Shown here piece by piece: positions 57,611 to 64,000 of a DNA stretch of 64,000 bases. Under the pieces are notes generated by a model. That model was not told the origin of the DNA and ran no database searches. It saw nothing but the letters and a program-made list of their open reading frames with translations. Origin of the DNA: Vreelandella olivaria. GTDB lineage: Bacteria > Pseudomonadota > Gammaproteobacteria > Pseudomonadales > Halomonadaceae. Within the stretch, counting starts at the first letter, position 1, and each line of letters opens with the position of its first letter. A program made the position numbers and the translations under genes. The stretch spans positions 2,356,001-2,420,000 of the forward strand of contig AP019416.1 in NCBI GenBank assembly GCA_004295565.1, in the 5' to 3' direction.

Positions 57611-60415
57611 ATGGCTGACCTGGAACGATCCGTTGCCATCATCTTTGAAGGCGTTGACCAGATGGGCGCCGGGGTCGATAGCGCCACAAAACGCCTGGAT
57701 AGCATCGTTGGTTCCGCCCAAGGCGTTGTTGATCCTATCGCTAATGCAACTGCGGGCATTCTCAAGTTTGAAGCTGCTCTGGTGGCAGGCGGTGTGGCGG
57801 TAACCAGCTTAGCCGTCAAAATGGCGGGTGACTTCGATGCCCAGTTCAAAGAAGCCACCACGCTGGTGGATGACACCGGCGAAAGCCTCGATAAGCTGCG
57901 GGGCGATATTCTGGCCTATGGCCGCGATAGCACCCAGTCGTATGAGCAGATCAACGCTTCAGTGTATGGCGCGATTTCCGCTGGCGTGGAGTACACACAA
58001 TCACTGGATGCCGTGCGCCAGGCTGAGCAATTGGCGGTGGCCGGTAAGGGCGATCTTGATAGCTCTCTGACGGTGCTGGTGTCTACGCTGAATGCTTACG
58101 GCGATGGCATGGATCAGGCCGAGCGCTATAGCGATCTGTTGTTCCAAACCGTGCGCAGCGGCCAGACTACGCTACCTGAGTTAAGCGCTTCACTTGCCCA
58201 GGTGACCAAAACCGCTAGCTCAGGCGGGGTTGAGTTTGATGTTCTCTCTGCTGCTATTGCGACCATCACCGCGTCGGGCGCACCCACCAGCCAAGCCATT
58301 ACCCAGATCCGCGCGGCCATTTCCTCCATTATCAGTCCGACTCAGGGCGCGTTGAAGTACGCCGAAGAGCTAGGTATTGAGTTCGGTGCAACCGCTCTTC
58401 AGAGCAAGGGCCTTGAAGGCGTACTGCGTGAAGTAGAAGAGGCCACCGGCGGCAACGTCGAAAGCATGGCGAAGCTGTTTTCCGGTAGCGAAGCACTCAA
58501 CGGCGCGCTGGGGTTAACCGGTACCGGCGCGCAACGCTTTGCCGACAACCTGGACGCCATGGCGAACAGCGCGGGCGCCACGGAAGTGGCCTACGCGAAG
58601 ATGGCGGACACCGTAGAGAACAATAATCAGCGAATCGCTAACGCTTTTCAAAGCACGCTGATTGCCATTGGTGACCCGCTACTGAATGAATTTGGCGGGA
58701 TCCAGCAGGCCATTGCAGCGATCTTTAACAGCATCGGCGCCAGCGTCAGCGATGGCCAGCTGCAGGAGTTTGTCGGCTTAATCGAAGGGGTAATGGGCTC
58801 CCTTGAGCAATCTCTACTCGATGTCGCGGAAAAACTTCCCGAAGCCTTAGAGGCCGCCGATCTATCAGGCTTCGTGGGTGGTTTTGAGGCCGTGCGCGAT
58901 GCGGTGGCGGGATTGTTCGATAACGCTGATTTAAGCACCGCAGAAGGCTTGGTGAGCGTTATTGAGACGCTGGGCAGCGGCGTTAAGTTGCTGGGCGAAT
59001 TCACTGCTGGCGCGATCGAGCAGCTTGTTCCCTTTATGGAAACCCTGGCTGAATTAGTGCAGTGGGTGACTAAGCTGGATCCTGATATGGTGGCGCTGGG
59101 TGGTGCTATTGGCGGCGTATCCGTGGCGGCGTCCGGCATCCTTGCGGGGCTTGGCGGGTTGGTAACACTGCTGAAGGCGCTAGGTGGATCCAGTGGCGCG
59201 GTGCCGGTGGCCACCCGGGCAGTGGGTGGGTTATTGACGAATCTCGGCAAGTTTGCCGGGCCTGGCGGGTAGCCGTGCTCGCCTACCAGGCCATTGACGA
59301 TATGCACGCGCGCCTAAAGGCGTTCAATGAAGAGCCGATCAATCTATCGGAAAAATCGAGCGTGACCTGACCGACATTGAGAATATTCAAGGCGATGAAT
59401 TTTCACTCTTCAATATCGAAAACCTCGCCGCCGGGTATGAATCACTACGCCAGTATTTTGGCTGGGGTGATGAAGCGTCAGCCGACTTTGAGCAGCTATC
59501 CGATGCGGCGATAGCCGCCGCAGTAGAGGTCGCCAGCGCCGCGGGCAGCATTGGCGGCAAAAGCGCGGAAGACGTAAAGCGCATTAGTGACGCCGCCGTT
59601 AACGCGGCGTTAGAGGTGGCCACCGCTGGAAATCAGCTAAGAGACGGCCTTGCAGCGATCGATAGCCCCTTGGTTGATCAGATTGCGGATCTACCCTCCG
59701 ACGCGGCGGCGGCATTGAGTAGCGGCGAAGCGTCGATTGTTGCCACCAGCGAAGAGATCCGCGACGCACTTACCCGCGTGCAAGACGCCTTCAACCAGGG
59801 CGACATCAATGAACAGCAGTATCGCAGCCTAACGGCCGCGCTGTTGGAGCTTAAAGAGGGCAGTGAACAAGCGGCGCAAGGCCAGGAGGCGCTGACTGGC
59901 GAGGTGTTGAGCAGCGAAGAGGCGATACTCAAGGCACGCCAGGCCGTGCTAGATCAATCCCTCGCTCTGGAAGAACTGGCCAGCAATGAGCGCATCAAGA
60001 ACATGGAGTTCGCGGTTGATTTTAAAATCGCCCAGATGCAAACGGATGCTCAAAAGTTGAGGCGATTCTAAATGCGACCAGCACCACTATTTCCAGTACG
60101 GCGGACGCCGCCGCCAGCATGTTCGATACGTTGGGCAGCGGCGATCTGAGTTTTATTGACCAGTGGGCAGCTCGTGATGCTATCGACCAGCAGATGAAGA
60201 TCCAAGAGGAGGCCGCTGCTCAGCAGGGAAAATTAATTGATGCGCAAGTAGCGCAAATGCGCGCCCGCACTCAGGCGCTGCAAAGGGGCGATGGGCTGAT
60301 CAAGATCAGCTCGGATGGCCTGGAGCCTGCGCTGGAGATGATTATGTGGCAGGTGCTGGAAAAATTCAGATGCGCGCCAATGCCGAAGGCGCCGAGTTCC
60401 TGCTGGGCCTTTAAG
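57611..60415 (+). CDS. tail tape measure protein (gpH type), frame breaks
   Basis: About 935 residues when joined. N-terminal TP901-like core (KLRGDILAYGRDSTQSYEQI; TLPELSASLAQVTKTASSGG; SSIISPTQGALKYAEELGI), a hydrophobic segment (MVALGGAIGGVSVAASGILA), then long helical coiled-coil region. Breaks near 59268, 59350 and 60050-60070 and near 60360. Sets tail length and helps DNA delivery. Confidence 0.9.
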
Positions 60416-60464
60416 CCCTTCTAACGCTTAGACCTTCACGTTAAACCCTTCTGGCGAGACCTCC

Positions 60465-60809
60465 TATGTACCTAATTGGATTAGCCGCGCGTGGCTATGA
60501 CCCGCGTGGGGCCATGCTGTTGCCGCATCGCGCGGGCACCACGCTGGTGATGTTAGCCGCCGCGTGAGCCGGGTCAGCACACTGGATGGCGGCGTAGCGG
60601 TCACCAATCGCGGCCATAGCCCTGGCGATCGCACCGTCACGCTGTCGTTTAGCGGCTTGCCCCGTGAGCTTGTGGAGCAGGCTCGCCGAATGGTGCGTCT
60701 CCACGCCCGGGTCACGCTGTCCATTCCCGATGGCTGCTTTATCGGCGTGCCCAGCGAGTACGCGGAGCGCCGCCAGGAGCTGACGATATTAATTGCCGAG
60801 GAGGCGTGA
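60465..60809 (+). CDS. hypothetical tail-region protein, one frame break
   Basis: About 114 residues. YLIGLAARGYDPRGAMLLPH, break near 60555, then TLDGGVAVTNRGHSPGDRTV and RMVRLHARVTLSIPDGCFIG. Follows the tape measure as M-type genes do in lambda, but not clearly homologous. Confidence 0.6.
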
Positions 60810-60810
60810 C

Positions 60811-62416
60811 ATGCGCTTTGGATTCCTGAATAACTTCGCTGCGCAGCTGGCGGCACCGGTGACGGATGACGCGACCGAGATTGAGCTTTCAGCAGGTGCT
60901 GAACAAATTGCCGAAGCCCTGGAAAATGCGGATGCCTTGGCACTAACGCTGTTTGTTCGAGATACCCAGGGAATGAAACCAAGCGCGAAGTGGTTTATGC
61001 CACTGCAGTGGCTGAGAGCGTGGTCACCGTCGAGCGTGAACAAGAGGGCACCACTGCCGCAGCGTTTACAGCGGGAGACGGTGTTGAGTCCCGATTAACG
61101 GCCGCCCCTCCAACAAATGCTGCAAGGATTTGCGGGCACTATGCCGAAAGGTATTGCAGGCGCGATTGCACTCGGCGGTGCCTATGAAAAGAAAACGAAG
61201 CGTTTGACCCTGCCCAAGCGTTGGCGCTGGGGCACTGGCCCTGGGCAGTGGAACCTATGCGACCAGCGATGCCGCCGTCGCGATAGGTAGCAAGATGTAC
61301 GCTGCGCTGGCATCGGGTGGTGCCCCGGTGCTGGTGAGCGCTGCACAGGCCTATGGCGCCGGTGCCGTGGCTATTGGCCCTGGTGCTCAGGCTAATACCG
61401 CGCTGGGGGTAGCCATCGGTAATGGCGCTGAAGCCAATGCTTTACGGACGCTTGCCTTAGCGGGTGGGAGTGCTTATGGAGAGGAGCATCTCGATTGGCG
61501 CGGGGAGCCAAAGCTACGGTGAAGCCACCATAGCACTGGGGCTGGTAGTGCTTACGGTGAATCGACCATCGCCCTAGGCAACGAAGCATACGGCTCTGGG
61601 CTAATGTCGCTGGCTATTTTGGCAGTGCTAGCGCTGACTATGCGGCTGCGATCGGAGAGGGTAGCAGTGTGACCGGTGACGCCTCTGTTGCCGTGGGAGA
61701 GCTGCACAAGTAAACGCCGACCAAGCGCTGGCTCTTGGGTATGGAGCGACGGTAAACACTGAGGGAGGCACTGCCGTTGGCCGAAATGCTGATGTCAGCA
61801 GCCCCAAGTCGTCAGCCTTTGGTGATGGCGCCATGGCCCAGCCGCCGGGCGTGACCGCGTTAGGCACCGGCGCTCAAGGGCTTGCACCTGAAACCGTCGC
61901 TGCTGGCCTGGAAGCCACCGCACAAGCGCCTTACAGCATTGCACTTGGCCGCGGTGCAGCCGCTGCGATCACTGGCGGTTTGGCAATCAACGCCGTCAGC
62001 TACCTTCCCGCGACCTATGACCAGACGGGGAGTTTGCAGGGCCACCCCGACCGCTTCACGACAAGCGGCCATGCAGGTGGTGGTCGCTACTGAGTCCTTG
62101 ACCTTACCGACAGCGCGGCAGTGACCACACTCTCTCTACCTAACAACACCATGCTGTTTCCCGACGCTTTTGACCTGGTTATCACTGATGCAGACAGTGC
62201 TGGGGAGTGCCAGAAATCCAGATTGGGCCCGACGACACTGCCCCAGCTGACTACTTGGCAGCCACCGCCATCAATAAAACGGCTATAGGCGAGCGTGAGA
62301 GGTTTGAGCCTCTTATAAGCGACGGCGTTACAACGCTACGTGTCTCGGTGGTCGCTGCCGGTACCGGAACGCTGTCAGCCAAAGTGGTGGTGCGCGGCTA
62401 CGTCATGGAGATTTAA
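60811..62416 (+). CDS. phage structural protein with YadA-head-like repeats, several frame breaks
   Basis: About 530 residues when joined. N-terminal AAPVTDDATEIELSAGAEQI domain, then a repeat array of 14-residue motifs like AVAIGPGAQANTALGVAIGN and SMALGNxA-type units (TIALGNEAYGSG, VAVGRAAQVNADQALALGYG, TAVGRNADV), the left-handed beta-roll of YadA/Hia heads, ending with ADYLAATAINKTAIGERERF. Breaks near 60980, 61110, 61220, 61490, 61590, 61700, 62040 and 62205. Probably a trimeric tail-tip or fibre adhesin. Confidence 0.7.
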
Positions 62417-62419
62417 CCC

Positions 62420-63138
62420 ATGCTGAACAGCGATCCGCTCAATAGCCGTGCGCTGGGTTCACCCATGCCGCCAGAGGGCGGGATTGACTGTGTACCGATC
62501 ATTAAACGGCTCCCCGGTAGCGTGCTGAATAGCTCGCCATTAGGCAGCTGGGCACTGAACGGCAGCGGCGGCACCATCGTCATCGGCTGCGATGATGGCC
62601 CTCAAGGTGCGCTGTTTGATCCATTGGAGCGGGTGGAGGTGTATCTGCTGCTGATCGGTGAGTTGCGCGTGCCCATGTCATCGTTCCAAGCGACCATGCG
62701 GCGCACCGGTAAATCCTTCCTGCAAGCCATTGTGCCCGCGGGTGACAGCGTATTGCCCGCCCTGGAGTATGGCGCACTGATGCAGGTGCAGCTGGGTTAC
62801 TACTATCCCAGCGCTGATGAGTACGACGGCCTGGAAACCATCGCTCTGGCACCACTGGAACAAATTAGAAGCGATGAAGGCCCGACGCGTTTCACGCTAA
62901 CGCTCAGTGGCTACGGTGACTTCCGCAAGCCGATCCCCGAGAACGCACATTGCAGGGCGTACAGACCCGGTCGATCAATCAAGGCGCCCGGCGTGTGCGC
63001 TGTAACGTCGATCTGCTGTTACGGCCTGACAACTACGCGGTTGATACCAACGGTGAGAGTTTCCGCGTGGGGCAGATCCAGTATTTTGTAAATGACACCA
63101 GCGCGGCCATGGAAGTGATCGAGGTGAGCAATGGGTAA
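62420..63138 (+). CDS. hypothetical tail-tip protein, one frame break
   Basis: About 239 residues. LLLIGELRVPMSSFQATMRR, LEYGALMQVQLGYYYPSADE; break near 62950, then NQGARRVRCNVDLLLRPDNY and QIQYFVNDTSAAMEVIEVSN. Beta-rich; in the place of a baseplate/tip protein. Confidence 0.65.
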
Positions 63139-64000
63139 GGCGCGGATACTTGAAGCACATGGTGAAGGGCGCTACACGATAGAGATTATCGAAGCCCGTG
63201 AGCGTGCGGAGTTTGCAAAGCAGGAAGCCGAAGCGCGGATTCAAACGCTGAGAAGTGAAATCCTCTCCTGGAACAACGCATCACATCCGCGCAGGCCGCA
63301 GTTATCAAAGCCGCTGTCGCGCAGGATGCTGCCATTAACCAGTACCAGGAGGAAATGCAGGAGGCAGGGGAGTCCAGCGTTAACCTTGAAGCCTTTGCCG
63401 GTAAGCTGCTAGAGGCCGTTAGCCAACGGGATGCATTGCGAGCGGAGCTACGCAGCAAGGAGCTACGCATTGCCGCCGATGAAGCCCTGGTAGCTCGTGT
63501 CAATGCGCTACCACCGTTGCGCCAGGTGCAGGCCTGGTGTGCGGATTTCACGGAAGACTTGAGCGGTGAAGTCGCCACGGCGGAAGTACCCGGTGAAATA
63601 GGCAACGTTATTATCAAGCCTGGCTTTGAAGGTAACGCCTGGAGCGCCACGGAAGATGGCATCATGCAGCCCACACTGGCCAGTACTCCGGCCGCTACCT
63701 TCTACAACCTGGCTATGTTGCCCGGCTGGCAGAAGTGGCGGCCGACTTTCCGCATAGCCACCATTACCAGCCTGCAGGATGATACCTGCTCGATCAGTCT
63801 GGATGCGACCACCAGTAGCCAGCAGGGGCTGGGCGTTAATGCGCGTGCGAGCTATAGCAATGTGCCGATCCTGTACATGGACTGCAACGGTAGTGCCTTT
63901 GAAGTGGGCGATCAGGTGTTGGTGGCCTTTGCGGGGAATGTGGAAGGGCCAACGGTGGTGGGGTTTGAGCAGGCGCCGAAGGCATGCGATGGAATGGTTT
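63131..64000 (+). CDS. tail-tip protein with coiled coil, incomplete at window end, one frame break
   Basis: Starts MGKARILEAHGEGRYTIEII, helical coiled coil (EARERAEFAKQEAEARIQTL), break near 63270, continues ALRAELRSKELRIAADEALV, then a beta-rich domain (DDTCSISLDATTSSQQGLGV; FEVGDQVLVAFAGNVEGPTV). No stop before 64000. ATG overlaps the preceding stop by 8 bases. Confidence 0.65.

Larger units (their letters stand above)
25608..64000. mobile_element. lambda-like prophage (left end; right end beyond window)
   Basis: Starts at the 3' half of tRNA-Ser and continues to the window end. Integration, early, immunity, replication, lysis, packaging, head and tail modules appear in lambda order. The right attachment site (a second copy of the tRNA 3' end) is not seen, and the tail-tip region is still running at 64000, so the element exceeds 38 kb. 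Confidence 0.93.

Overview
The window reads as a gammaproteobacterial chromosome, most likely Halomonas or a close relative (Halomonadaceae). The reasons are moderately high G+C, a housekeeping gene content and order typical of the group (yejABEF; mltD-gloB // methyltransferase-rnhA-dnaQ-nudC; sohB; prpE; cvrA), and a lambda-like prophage in a tRNA-Ser gene. The species is inferred from gene content only.

Layout. 1-25,500 is core chromosome: a chemotaxis receptor, a RarD exporter, an omega-amidase, rsuA, the YejABEF peptide ABC transporter, a lytic transglycosylase, glyoxalase II, RNase H, the DNA polymerase III proofreading subunit, an NADH pyrophosphatase, an SCP2 protein, SohB, an ArsR regulator, propionyl-CoA synthetase, a queuosine-precursor transporter, an esterase, an exonuclease/GIY-YIG fusion, an NMT1-type binding protein and a K+/H+ antiporter. 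25,550-25,640 is tRNA-Ser(TGA), the attachment site. From 25,608 to the right end lies a lambda-type prophage whose right attachment site is outside the window.

The prophage is ordered like lambda. The integrase, excisionase and a tightly overlapping early operon are on the minus strand (25.6-31.3 kb). An immunity region (31.3-33.8 kb) holds a CI-like repressor, a divergent Cro and palindromic operators. Replication genes (35.3-37.0 kb) include an O-like protein with iteron-like repeats inside its gene. Next come small genes, a VRR-NUC nuclease and a gene in the antiterminator position; an unexpected minus-strand island (38.7-43.4 kb); lysis genes (endolysin, holin, spanins Rz/Rz1); then lambda-order morphogenesis genes: Nu1/A terminase, W, B portal, C protease, scaffold, D, E, FI, FII, Z, U, V, G/GT (with a lambda-like slippery site), tape measure and tail-tip genes.

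Two parts deserve attention. First, the repressor gene is followed in the same direction by a GHKL-ATPase gene and a STAS-like (DUF4325) gene, ending at a terminator. This is the position rexAB holds behind lambda cI, so the pair should be expressed in the lysogen. Second, the island at 38.7-43.4 kb looks like an array of integron gene cassettes without an integrase: genes in one direction separated by attC-like imperfect palindromes, encoding HEPN-like and PD-(D/E)XK-like proteins among others.

A caution for every reader: about 45 genes are interrupted by one-base frame breaks, mostly missing or extra bases in short homopolymers, in core and prophage alike, including structural genes that look otherwise intact. 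I treat these as sequencing or assembly errors, give whole-gene coordinates across the breaks, and do not call pseudogenes. The G/GT shift is the one frame change I regard as programmed.
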